Assembly (NCBI GenBank): GCA_020434605.1
Contig: JAGRAL010000292.1
Coordinates: 1 to 10,249 of the forward strand
Length of the DNA: 10,249 nucleotides
From: Bdellovibrionales bacterium
GTDB taxonomy: Bacteria; Bdellovibrionota; Bdellovibrionia; Bdellovibrionales; UBA840
Direction: 5' to 3'
Shown here: in pieces, positions 1 to 6,469 of the stretch
How the letters are laid out: each line of letters opens with the position of its first letter
Numbering within the stretch: position 1 is the first letter of the stretch
Translations under genes and position numbers: made by a program
Notes under the pieces: model-generated
Databases searched by the model: none
Seen by the model: only the letters and a program-made list of their open reading frames with translations
What the model was told of the DNA's origin: nothing

Positions 1-2
1 AA

Positions 3-122
3 ATAGATTTAACTGGGCAAGTTTGCGCAGACACTATTGGTCCCTATCAATATTCCGGTGTGGGAGGACAAATGGATTTTATAAGAGCAGCGTCTCTTTC
101 TGAAGGAGGCAAGCCTACAATT
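3..122 (+). pseudogene. 3' fragment of an acetyl-CoA hydrolase / CoA-transferase gene
   Basis: In the frame of the ligase ORF the first ~40 codons, open to the left edge, read as the core of the C-terminal domain of the acetyl-CoA hydrolase / 4-hydroxybutyrate CoA-transferase family. The marks are IDLTGQVCADTIG, then QYSGVGGQMDF, then a SLSEGGKPTIAL segment, which match the family pattern D-L-T-G-Q-V, Y-S-G-x-G-G-Q-x-D-F and S-x-G-G-K-x-I-I-A-L. In the family this is followed by a P-S segment and about 100 more residues. Here the sequence changes to ligase (LDKFEKKAHRTPMLSL) instead. The fragment therefore lacks its true C-terminus. The exact break, about base 110-125, is uncertain because ligases can also carry a G-G-K-P-like stretch just before this point. 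Confidence 0.8.
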
Positions 123-1913
123 GCTTTGGATAAGTTTGAAAAAAAGGCCCACCGTACCCCCATGCTATCTTTACAAAACTCATACTCGGTAGAAGATCTT
201 TACGAATTCGAAAAACGGGCGCAAAAAGTTTTAGTTACAGAGGAGAGCTTTGAGTACTTAGCAGAGTTAAAGTTTGATGGCCTTGCCATGGAGTTAGTAT
301 ATGAAAATGGTCTTCTTGTAAGTGCCATAACAAGAGGAGATGGGCTCATCGGTGAGGACGTCACCACAAACGTTCGCACAATTCGATCTATCCCTTTAAA
401 ATTAAAAACTTCATACCCTCTCTTAGAGGTTCGTGGTGAAGTCATTATGCTAAAAGAAGACTTTAAAGATCTTAATGAGCGCCAAAGCGAGAATGGATTA
501 GAAGAGTTTGCAAACCCAAGAAACGCTGCCGCTGGTAGTATTAGACAACTAGACTCTAGTATTTCTGCCTCTAGAAAGCTGCGCTTTATGGCTTATGGAC
601 TTGGCTCTACAGAGGGCGTTGATATAAAAAAACAATCTGATATTTATGATATTTTTAAAAATGAAGGAATTCCTTTTTGTGACAAAAAACTTCGTGAAAT
701 TGCCTTTGGAGCAGAGAAAATAGTATCTTATTACCGTAAAATTGAAGAGGAAAGGCATGATCTCCCTTTTGACATTGATGGTATTGTTGTAAAAATCAAT
801 TCTGTGCATCTGCAAAACGAATTAGGCTTTGTGGCAAGAAACCCTAGGTGGGCAACGGCTGTTAAATTTACGCCCGAGCAAAGCCAAACAGTCATTGAAG
901 ATATCATTGTACAGGTGGGTAGAACTGGCGCACTAACTCCTGTAGCGATTATGAAGCCTGCAAATGTCGGTGGCGTTACAATTACTAACGCTACACTACA
1001 CAACCAAGATGAGATTGATAGAAAAGATGTAAGGGTAGGTGATACTGTGATAATTCACAGGGCCGGCGATGTTATCCCTGAAATTGTCAGTGTTGTGGGC
1101 GAACATCCAAAAAACTCTAAACCTTACAAACTACCCTCTAAATGTCCAATATGTAGTACAAGTGTTGTAAAAGAAGAGAATGAAGTAAAAACTCGTTGTC
1201 CCAACTCTTTATGTCCCGCAAGAATCAAAGAAAGTCTTAAGCATTTTGTTTCTAGACGAGCTATGAACATTGAAAAACTCGGTGATAAATGGATAGACTC
1301 TTTTGTCGACAATGGCTTTATCAAGAGCTTTAGTGATATCTACAAATTGAATGAAGAAAAAATACTTAGTCTTGATCGACAAGGAAAAAAATCTACAGAG
1401 AACCTGCTAGCAAGCATCGAGGCGTCTAAAAAATCCAATCTATCGCGATTTATTTTTTCACTAGGCATTCGATTTATCGGAGAGCAAACTGCAAAAAATT
1501 TAGCAGCAAAGTTTCAAACCATTGAAGCGCTTTTAAGCGCCAGCGAAGAACAACTTTTAGAGGTCGAAGAAATAGGTACTAAAATTGTAAAAGAACTTAT
1601 GCATGTGTTAAACGACAAGGTTTTTTTGCGTGAAATTAAAGAGCTGTTAGCGGCCGGAATTGTTTTAGAGTCAAATACGGCTTCAGGTCCACAGCCCTTA
1701 AAGGGATTCACTTTTGTAGTTACTGGTTCACTTCCGCAAGACAGAAATAAAGTAAAAGACATGATTGAAAGCGCTGGGGGTAAAGTATCTTCAAGTGTTA
1801 GTAAAAAAACTCACTATGTGCTTGCCGGAGAAGAAGCCGGCTCGAAATTAGAAAAGGCAAACGAGCTAGGAATAAAAGTTTTATCTTGGGATGATTTTCG
1901 AAAAATGCTTTAG
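3..1913 (+). CDS. ligA: NAD+-dependent DNA ligase lacking domain Ia, fused in frame to a CoA-transferase fragment
   Basis: NAD+-dependent DNA ligase seals nicks in replication and repair. Residues are numbered from the GTG at 60. The ligase part starts near residue 22 and has the catalytic lysine in KFDG (K71), TRGDG (90-94), RGEV (E127), DGIVVKI (K245) and WATAVKF (K269). An OB domain follows, then a four-cysteine zinc finger (C362, C365, C380, C385), helix-hairpin-helix repeats (about 395-540) and a C-terminal BRCT domain (about 545-617). This order and length match bacterial LigA except at the front. Domain Ia, about 60-70 residues that bind the NMN half of NAD+, is absent. In its place the open frame continues to the left edge as CoA-transferase sequence. 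Without domain Ia the family is known to lose the NAD+-dependent adenylation step, so this form may only seal pre-adenylated nicks, or the join may be artificial. No true start is visible; GTG 60 and ATG 72 are only candidates. The stop overlaps the convergent NADH dehydrogenase gene by four bases. Confidence 0.9.
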   Translation: MDLTGQVCADTIGPYQYSGVGGQMDFIRAASLSEGGKPTIALDKFEKKAHRTPMLSLQNSYSVEDLYEFEKRAQKVLVTEESFEYLAELKFDGLAMELVYENGLLVSAITRGDGLIGEDVTTNVRTIRSIPLKLKTSYPLLEVRGEVIMLKEDFKDLNERQSENGLEEFANPRNAAAGSIRQLDSSISASRKLRFMAYGLGSTEGVDIKKQSDIYDIFKNEGIPFCDKKLREIAFGAEKIVSYYRKIEEERHDLPFDIDGIVVKINSVHLQNELGFVARNPRWATAVKFTPEQSQTVIEDIIVQVGRTGALTPVAIMKPANVGGVTITNATLHNQDEIDRKDVRVGDTVIIHRAGDVIPEIVSVVGEHPKNSKPYKLPSKCPICSTSVVKEENEVKTRCPNSLCPARIKESLKHFVSRRAMNIEKLGDKWIDSFVDNGFIKSFSDIYKLNEEKILSLDRQGKKSTENLLASIEASKKSNLSRFIFSLGIRFIGEQTAKNLAAKFQTIEALLSASEEQLLEVEEIGTKIVKELMHVLNDKVFLREIKELLAAGIVLESNTASGPQPLKGFTFVVTGSLPQDRNKVKDMIESAGGKVSSSVSKKTHYVLAGEEAGSKLEKANELGIKVLSWDDFRKML

Positions 1914-3175
1914 TTATTCTTATCATTGGCTTGGGACTTCCAATTTGGATTACTAATAAGCCTAGCACCCTTAGAAAAGGTAAAATAGGACCACGTCCAT
2001 TGATAAAACACAAAGAACCTATTCTTAAAACCAACTAAATAATAAATATGTACAAAAAGCCAGGCTAACCAAGCAACAAATCCTGACATTTCTAAGCCAA
2101 AAGCTTGCATAACGGCTTTCTTTCTACCAACCGTAGCCATTGCACCCTTGTCTATATACTTAAACGGTTTTCTTGACTTTGATTTTAAATCCAAAAGAAT
2201 ATTTTTGGCAGCCCACCTTCCTTGTTGTATTGCCACAGGAGCCAAGCCTGGTAGGGCACCTGTTTTTGTCATAAATGCCGCTTGATCACCTAAGACAAAT
2301 ATTTCTGGATGATTTTCTATGGACAAATCGCTTTGCACCACAACCCTACCCACGGAGTCGAGGGTGGTGTTTAGGTCCTTTCCTAAACTTGAAGGCGCGA
2401 CACCTGCTGCCCAGAGAATTGTAGAAGCCTTTAAGGTTTCTCCCCCCAACTGCACTTCGTTTTCACTGATTTTAGTGACTCTTGTTCCAGTCCATATTTG
2501 CACACCCAATCTTTCTAGGTCACGAGTGGCAGCTTTTGATAGTTTTGGACTAAAACTAGACAAAACTCTTTTACCCGCTTCAATTAATATGATTCTTGTG
2601 TTTGAGGGATCAATGTGTCTAAAGTCTTTTTCAAGCGTAAACCTAGATATCTCAGCAATCGCTCCTGCCAACTCAACTCCTGTCGGCCCTCCCCCAACAA
2701 TTAAAAACGTTAGTTGCTCTTTTTGTTTTGTAGGATCTTTTTCCATCTCAGCCATTTCATATGCCAAGAGAATTCGTCTGCGCATTTCTGTGGCCTGCTC
2801 TAAAGTTTTTAGACCCGGAGCATAGTCCTCCCACTCTGGATGTCCAAAGTAGCTATGTTTTGCCCCGCAGGCGAGAATCAGGTAGTCATATTGATATTCA
2901 TCATTTTCTGTTTGTACTGTTTTATTTTTTTTATCAATACTCTTAACATTTCCAAGGCAAACATCAACATTGGGATAAGGATTCATGATTGCACGAATGG
3001 GGCTAGCGATCTCTGCTGGTGATAAGCCCGCAGTGGCCACTTGATATAAAAGTGGTTGAAACAAATGATAGTTTCGGCGATCTATCAGTGTAATCTTTAA
3101 ATCTTTAGATTGAGCCAAAGATTTTGCCGCATTAATGCCGGCAAAGCCTCCGCCAATAATAACAACGTTTTTCAT
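1910..3175 (-). CDS. ndh: Type II NADH:quinone oxidoreductase (NDH-2)
   Basis: This single-subunit, non-proton-pumping flavoenzyme passes electrons from NADH to membrane quinone. At 421 residues it has the usual family length. The N-terminal FAD site is VVIIGGGFAG (4-13), with the acidic end of the second strand at D32. The NADH-binding Rossmann motif is IVGGGPTGVELAG (159-171). The second FAD contact is VLGDQAA (294-300), and the quinone-site motif APVAIQQG is at 312-319. A hydrophobic, tryptophan- and tyrosine-rich C-terminal stretch (about 366-400) fits the membrane-associating helices of the family. The ATG has only a poor Shine-Dalgarno sequence, but the FAD motif begins at residue 4, so the start is secure. 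A CATAAT -10-like hexamer lies at 3194-3199. It follows the HAD gene by 66 bases on the same strand and overlaps the ligase stop by four bases. Confidence 0.95.
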   Translation of the reverse strand: MKNVVIIGGGFAGINAAKSLAQSKDLKITLIDRRNYHLFQPLLYQVATAGLSPAEIASPIRAIMNPYPNVDVCLGNVKSIDKKNKTVQTENDEYQYDYLILACGAKHSYFGHPEWEDYAPGLKTLEQATEMRRRILLAYEMAEMEKDPTKQKEQLTFLIVGGGPTGVELAGAIAEISRFTLEKDFRHIDPSNTRIILIEAGKRVLSSFSPKLSKAATRDLERLGVQIWTGTRVTKISENEVQLGGETLKASTILWAAGVAPSSLGKDLNTTLDSVGRVVVQSDLSIENHPEIFVLGDQAAFMTKTGALPGLAPVAIQQGRWAAKNILLDLKSKSRKPFKYIDKGAMATVGRKKAVMQAFGLEMSGFVAWLAWLFVHIYYLVGFKNRFFVFYQWTWSYFTFSKGARLISNPNWKSQANDKNN

Positions 3176-3241
3176 GGCAACATACTACCGCATATTATGA
3201 ATGTTGACGACTCTTTTGATATTTAATTCTTATTAGGTTGT

Positions 3242-3892
3242 TTAAAACTCAATAACCGTATCATGATGCTTTTTAAGCCTAGTAGAACATTGATGACCGT
3301 GAGCAACAAGTATAACATCAATACCGAGCTCTTCGCCAACTTCAAGATCGTGAATGGTATCACCAATAATCACTGTTTTATTTAGAGGATGATTAGCAAT
3401 TTTTAAAAGCTCTTTTCCGCGAGCAATCTTAGAGTCTGCATAGTGTGTATCTATTCCATAGATGTAATCAAAGTGCTGAGAAATATTGTGATGATCGACA
3501 ATATGTAAAAGACTTGTCTGCTCTGCCGCTGACAATATGGATTGCTTGCCCACTTGTTTTTTTAGTAGCGATAGTGTTAGCTCAATGTCGGGCATTAAAC
3601 CGCTAGCCTCTTTAAAGCCCCCCATAAATCTAGTGGTAAACTTATCACACAGGCTTTCAAATGATTCTTTTTTAAAATCAAACCCCAGTTTTATATAATA
3701 GTCGACGACAGGGAAATCAAAAATCTTTTTATAATCGTCTGATGTGATTCGCGGTAATTCATGTTCTGCAAGTAGAGAATTTACGGTTGTTACTGTATGT
3801 TCAACATCATTTAGTAGCGTGCCATTAAAGTCCCATATTACATGGGTTTTACTTTCTAAATGTGGGTTCAATGCTTGTAGTAACTTTGTCAT
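3242..3892 (-). CDS. HAD-superfamily phosphatase-like hydrolase
   Basis: This is a haloacid dehalogenase-type hydrolase of the phosphoglycolate phosphatase-like group; the substrate cannot be read from sequence. I chose the ATG at 3892 (216 aa) over the GTG at 3907 because TTAGGTAG sits just upstream of the ATG and nothing similar precedes the GTG. Motif I is VIWDFNGTLL with nucleophile D21. Its second acidic position is asparagine (N23) instead of the usual aspartate. A helical cap spans about 30-100. Motif II is SILSAAE (S121), a motif III lysine is K155 or K160 (DSKIARGK), and motif IV is IIGDTIHDLE (D178, D182). The D-x-N-G-T form occurs in other HAD members, so it need not mean loss of activity, though it removes the usual general acid/base. 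The gene lies 63 bases downstream of the carbonic anhydrase and 66 bases upstream of ndh, all on the same strand, so cotranscription is plausible. Confidence 0.88.
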   Translation of the reverse strand: MTKLLQALNPHLESKTHVIWDFNGTLLNDVEHTVTTVNSLLAEHELPRITSDDYKKIFDFPVVDYYIKLGFDFKKESFESLCDKFTTRFMGGFKEASGLMPDIELTLSLLKKQVGKQSILSAAEQTSLLHIVDHHNISQHFDYIYGIDTHYADSKIARGKELLKIANHPLNKTVIIGDTIHDLEVGEELGIDVILVAHGHQCSTRLKKHHDTVIEF

Positions 3893-3955
3893 AAGGCTAC
3901 CTAACACGCTTATGCATTTATGAAAAGTGGTTGGCGAGTAAAATGTATTTTGTAT

Positions 3956-4570
3956 CTACTCTATTAGGGTGTACTTTTGATTTGAGAAGTCATACGTATA
4001 GACGTCCGCATTTTTGATATCAAAATACCAGCCATGGAGCTTTAAATCCCCCTGCTGTAATCTTTGCTGAATCATCGGATACGTTTTTAAGTGATCTATT
4101 TGTCTAAGTATACTTAGTTTAGAGATAGCATTAGCTTTTTCTTCATTATTAGAACCCGCAGGTAGTAACGTAACAGCCGATTTTGCATCTTTTGCCGAAG
4201 CTAACCACTTGCTGATGCCTTCAAACTCAATTTTATCATTTAATATGGCGTGCATGGCCCCACAGTTAGAGTGTCCGCAAATTATAATGTCTTTAATTGG
4301 TAAGTTCGTTAATCCAAACTCAAAAACAGACAAAATAGATGTCTCTGTCATATCTGCTTTATAGGGCGGAATAATATTACCAATATTTCTTACCACGAAC
4401 ATATCGCCCGGTGAGGTAGATGCAAACAGGTTTGGTGCCACTCGTGAATCCGAGCAAGCCACTAATATTGCATCAGGCTTTTGCGCTAAAGCAATATTAT
4501 CAAAATGCTCTAGTAATCCTGGCCTTTTTGTCTTTCTAAAATCTTTAATACCTTCAATTAGCTTTTTCAT
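3956..4570 (-). CDS. can: Beta-class carbonic anhydrase
   Basis: This zinc enzyme interconverts CO2 and bicarbonate, supplying bicarbonate to carboxylases and helping pH balance. It has 204 residues, the usual bacterial length. Zinc ligands and the Asp-Arg dyad are visible: CSDSRV (C39, D41, R43) and GHSNCGAM (H100, C103). The RNIGN stretch (61-65) and the C-terminal LHGWYFDIKNADVYTYD strand region (178-194) are also typical. There is no signal peptide, so it is probably cytoplasmic. The ATG at 4570 comes directly after the U-tract of the terminator behind the histone gene. The only Shine-Dalgarno-like sequence, AAGGG, lies 12 bases upstream inside the right arm of that hairpin. Expression may therefore depend on readthrough of the hairpin and its opening. 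Confidence 0.95.
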   Translation of the reverse strand: MKKLIEGIKDFRKTKRPGLLEHFDNIALAQKPDAILVACSDSRVAPNLFASTSPGDMFVVRNIGNIIPPYKADMTETSILSVFEFGLTNLPIKDIIICGHSNCGAMHAILNDKIEFEGISKWLASAKDAKSAVTLLPAGSNNEEKANAISKLSILRQIDHLKTYPMIQQRLQQGDLKLHGWYFDIKNADVYTYDFSNQKYTLIE

Positions 4571-4602
4571 AAAAAAATGGCGCCCTTATAAATAAAGGCG
4601 CC
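4571..4602 (-). terminator. Intrinsic terminator after the histone gene, overlapping the carbonic anhydrase leader
   Basis: On the minus strand the arms GGCGCCTTTA and TAAGGGCGCC pair as a 10-bp stem (one G-U) around a TTTA loop. They are followed by ATTTTTTT and then immediately by the ATG of the carbonic anhydrase gene. It starts 22 bases after the histone stop. There is no T-tract on the other side, so it is directional. Confidence 0.88.
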
Positions 4603-4624
4603 TGTAAAAATATGTTTAAATAAA

Positions 4625-4819
4625 TTAAATGTGATCAATGATAATATCACGAGCCATAACTGTCTTACGACCATCAGACTTAGCAGCTTCAACACCTTTG
4701 CGGCATAATTTTTCAACTGCCTTGCTAAGAACGTCGATTGTTTCTGCAGAAGTGTTGCAGTCACTGCTTTCTTTGATGAATTTCTTTACTTTGCTCGTTA
4801 CAACTAATACGTCAGCCAT
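4625..4819 (-). CDS. Bacterial histone-fold protein, resembles Bdellovibrio Bd0055
   Basis: This 64-residue DNA-binding protein is almost entirely one histone fold. It has a short helix 1 (about 8-17), a long helix 2 (about 24-49, SAETIDVLSKAVEKLC onward), loop 2 with GRKTV (50-54) and helix 3 (ARDIIIDHI, 56-64). The G-R-K-T-V-x-A-x-D-I segment is the same signature found in archaeal histones at loop 2/helix 3. From memory the sequence is very close to Bd0055, a major chromatin component of Bdellovibrio bacteriovorus that forms dimers and binds DNA in an unconventional, edge-on way. There is no tail. I chose the ATG at 4819 because TGGAGGT lies six bases upstream; the ATG at 4852 would add 11 residues unlike a histone and bury that site. 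A strong terminator follows, consistent with a separate, highly expressed transcript. Confidence 0.93.
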   Translation of the reverse strand: MADVLVVTSKVKKFIKESSDCNTSAETIDVLSKAVEKLCRKGVEAAKSDGRKTVMARDIIIDHI

Positions 4820-4851
4820 GAATAACCTCCAAGTTAATCTCTCGGTATACA

Positions 4852-4880
4852 TTTAATCTAAGACTCTATGCGTGAAGCAA
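4852..4880 (-). promoter_or_regulatory. Possible histone gene promoter
   Basis: On the minus strand TTGCTT (4875-4880) and ATTAAA (4852-4857) are 17 bases apart, 32 bases before the histone ATG. Each matches the sigma-70 consensus at only three of six positions, so this is weak; it is the best pair I found in this leader. Confidence 0.25.
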
Positions 4881-4935
4881 GGCATTTTGGTCATTAGCTG
4901 CATTTTAAGCCACTTAGGATGCGGGGTGCTGATGC

Positions 4936-4965
4936 TTGGTCTTGGCTGAGGCTTTTTGATTTAAT
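4936..4965 (+). promoter_or_regulatory. Possible metallophosphoesterase gene promoter
   Basis: On the plus strand TTGGTC (4936-4941) and TTTAAT (4960-4965, five of six matches to the -10 consensus) are 18 bases apart, 31 bases before the ATG at 4997. It lies in the 177-base divergent region shared with the histone gene. Confidence 0.25.
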
Positions 4966-4996
4966 GTTCATAAAAAACACGTTAAGCTTGTAATGT

Positions 4997-6469
4997 ATGG
5001 AAAACACAAAAGAAAATGATGGCTTGCTTGATTTTTCGGCAAGCGATTACACGGTTATTATCTCTGATTTGCATTTAACCCAGGAACACATCACCGACCC
5101 CAATAATCCCCTTTGGAAGAAGTATCTAACCCGTGAGTTTTTCTTTGATAATACTTTTAGAGACTTTTTAGAGCACATTGAAACCAAAATTAGCGCTAAA
5201 CATCCTGGTAAAAAACCCGTGGTTGAGTTGATTTTAAACGGCGATATCTTCGATTTTGATTCTGTAACCGCTGCTCCAGAGGAGCCTCCTTATAAAATTT
5301 CATGGCTTGAAAGTAGAAGAGGACTTTATCCCGAAGAGATGAAGTCCGTTTTTAAACTAGATATTATCTTAAGGGACCATAAAGAGTGGTTTGATGCTTT
5401 AAGAAGATTTATTCTTAAAGGACATAGAGCTATTTTTATTACTGGTAACCACGATCTAGAAATATTATTTCCTCTAGTGCAAGAGCGATTAAGAGAGTCC
5501 TTAGCTCTTCCACCAGAGTTTTCCTCTAACTTGAGATTTTGTGATTGGTTTTATATTTCTAACAAAGATACATTGATAGAGCACGGTAACCAGTATGATC
5601 CTTTTTGTGTATGCCAAAACCCTATTCATCCTATGATTCGAAAATACAACCGAATTGAAATGCGCATACCGTTTGGTAATTTGGCTACCAGGTACATGAT
5701 TAATGGAATGGGATTTTTTAATCCTTATGTGGATACCGGCTTTATCATGACTATTAAAGACTACCTGACTTTATTTTTTAAATACATGGCAAGAAAACAA
5801 CCGTTTTTAGTGGTGTCTTGGTTTTGGGGCGCGTCAGCTGTTTTATTTCAGTCCCTATCAGATAGACTTTATCCAGCAGTAAAGGATCCCCTACTAGTTG
5901 AGGATCGAATCGAGAGAATTGCCAAAAAATCTAATGCGCAATCTAGAATGGTTAGAGAAATGCGAGAGCTTGCAGTAGCGCCGGCAACAAGTAATCCGCT
6001 TATGATTGCTCAAGAACTTTGGTTAGATAGAGCTTTTTTGTTTTTAGTTTCTCTATTAATCATCTTTCAAATATTTAGCGCTGTTAAGTTAGTATATGAT
6101 ATTTCATTTTTTTGGATGTTTATTCCAATACTATTATTTAGTCCGTTTTTTATTTTTTATTCAAAGTCGATTTATTCTTACGTAGCTCAGTTTAAAGAAC
6201 CAAGGGAGCGAATTTTAAATCAATCTAGCCAAATTACAAAGGTGAAGCGGGTCGTTTACGGACACACTCATGTTTTACGACATGAAATCATTGGAATTGT
6301 AGAGCATTTAAACTCAGGGACTTGGTCATCAGCTTTTTTAGATATTGAATGTACAAAATCCTATTCACAAAAAACATGTGTATGGATTGAGCCTGGAGAA
6401 GAGGGTGGCCCCAGAGAAGCTTCATTAATGGAGTTTATTAATGGAGAATTAAAAAAATCAAATGTTTAG
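4997..6469 (+). CDS. Calcineurin-like metallophosphoesterase with an internal membrane hairpin
   Basis: This is a dinuclear-metal phosphoesterase of unknown substrate. Metal-binding motifs appear in family order: ISDLHL (22-27, D24 and H26), NGDIFDFD (81-88, D83), TGNHDLE (149-155, N151 and H152), a histidine in IEHGN (H196) and YGHTHVLRHE (421-430), followed by LNSGTW. The family core is usually compact, but here about 225 residues separate H196 from GHTH. That insert has a hydrophobic stretch at 268-287 and a strong pair of membrane segments at about 346-365 and 371-390. A two-helix hairpin would put both halves of the active site on the same side of the membrane, probably the cytoplasm since there is no signal peptide. 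Known LpxH-type enzymes lack this insert, so I do not assign that role. The ATG has no good Shine-Dalgarno sequence, but no later in-frame Met precedes the first motif. The stop overlaps the next gene by four bases. Confidence 0.88.
   Translation: MENTKENDGLLDFSASDYTVIISDLHLTQEHITDPNNPLWKKYLTREFFFDNTFRDFLEHIETKISAKHPGKKPVVELILNGDIFDFDSVTAAPEEPPYKISWLESRRGLYPEEMKSVFKLDIILRDHKEWFDALRRFILKGHRAIFITGNHDLEILFPLVQERLRESLALPPEFSSNLRFCDWFYISNKDTLIEHGNQYDPFCVCQNPIHPMIRKYNRIEMRIPFGNLATRYMINGMGFFNPYVDTGFIMTIKDYLTLFFKYMARKQPFLVVSWFWGASAVLFQSLSDRLYPAVKDPLLVEDRIERIAKKSNAQSRMVREMRELAVAPATSNPLMIAQELWLDRAFLFLVSLLIIFQIFSAVKLVYDISFFWMFIPILLFSPFFIFYSKSIYSYVAQFKEPRERILNQSSQITKVKRVVYGHTHVLRHEIIGIVEHLNSGTWSSAFLDIECTKSYSQKTCVWIEPGEEGGPREASLMEFINGELKKSNV

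Noticed and set aside
2319..2825. 168-codon plus-strand ORF inside ndh
   Set aside because: It is antisense to a well-supported gene, with a cysteine/serine-rich composition typical of a shadow frame.
4567..4764. 65-codon minus-strand ORF overlapping the histone gene and ending at the carbonic anhydrase start
   Set aside because: It lies inside the histone gene in another frame and spans the terminator; it has no ribosome site and no protein-like features.
4820..4852. Longer histone start at ATG 4852
   Set aside because: It adds 11 residues unlike any histone and places the strong Shine-Dalgarno site inside the coding region.
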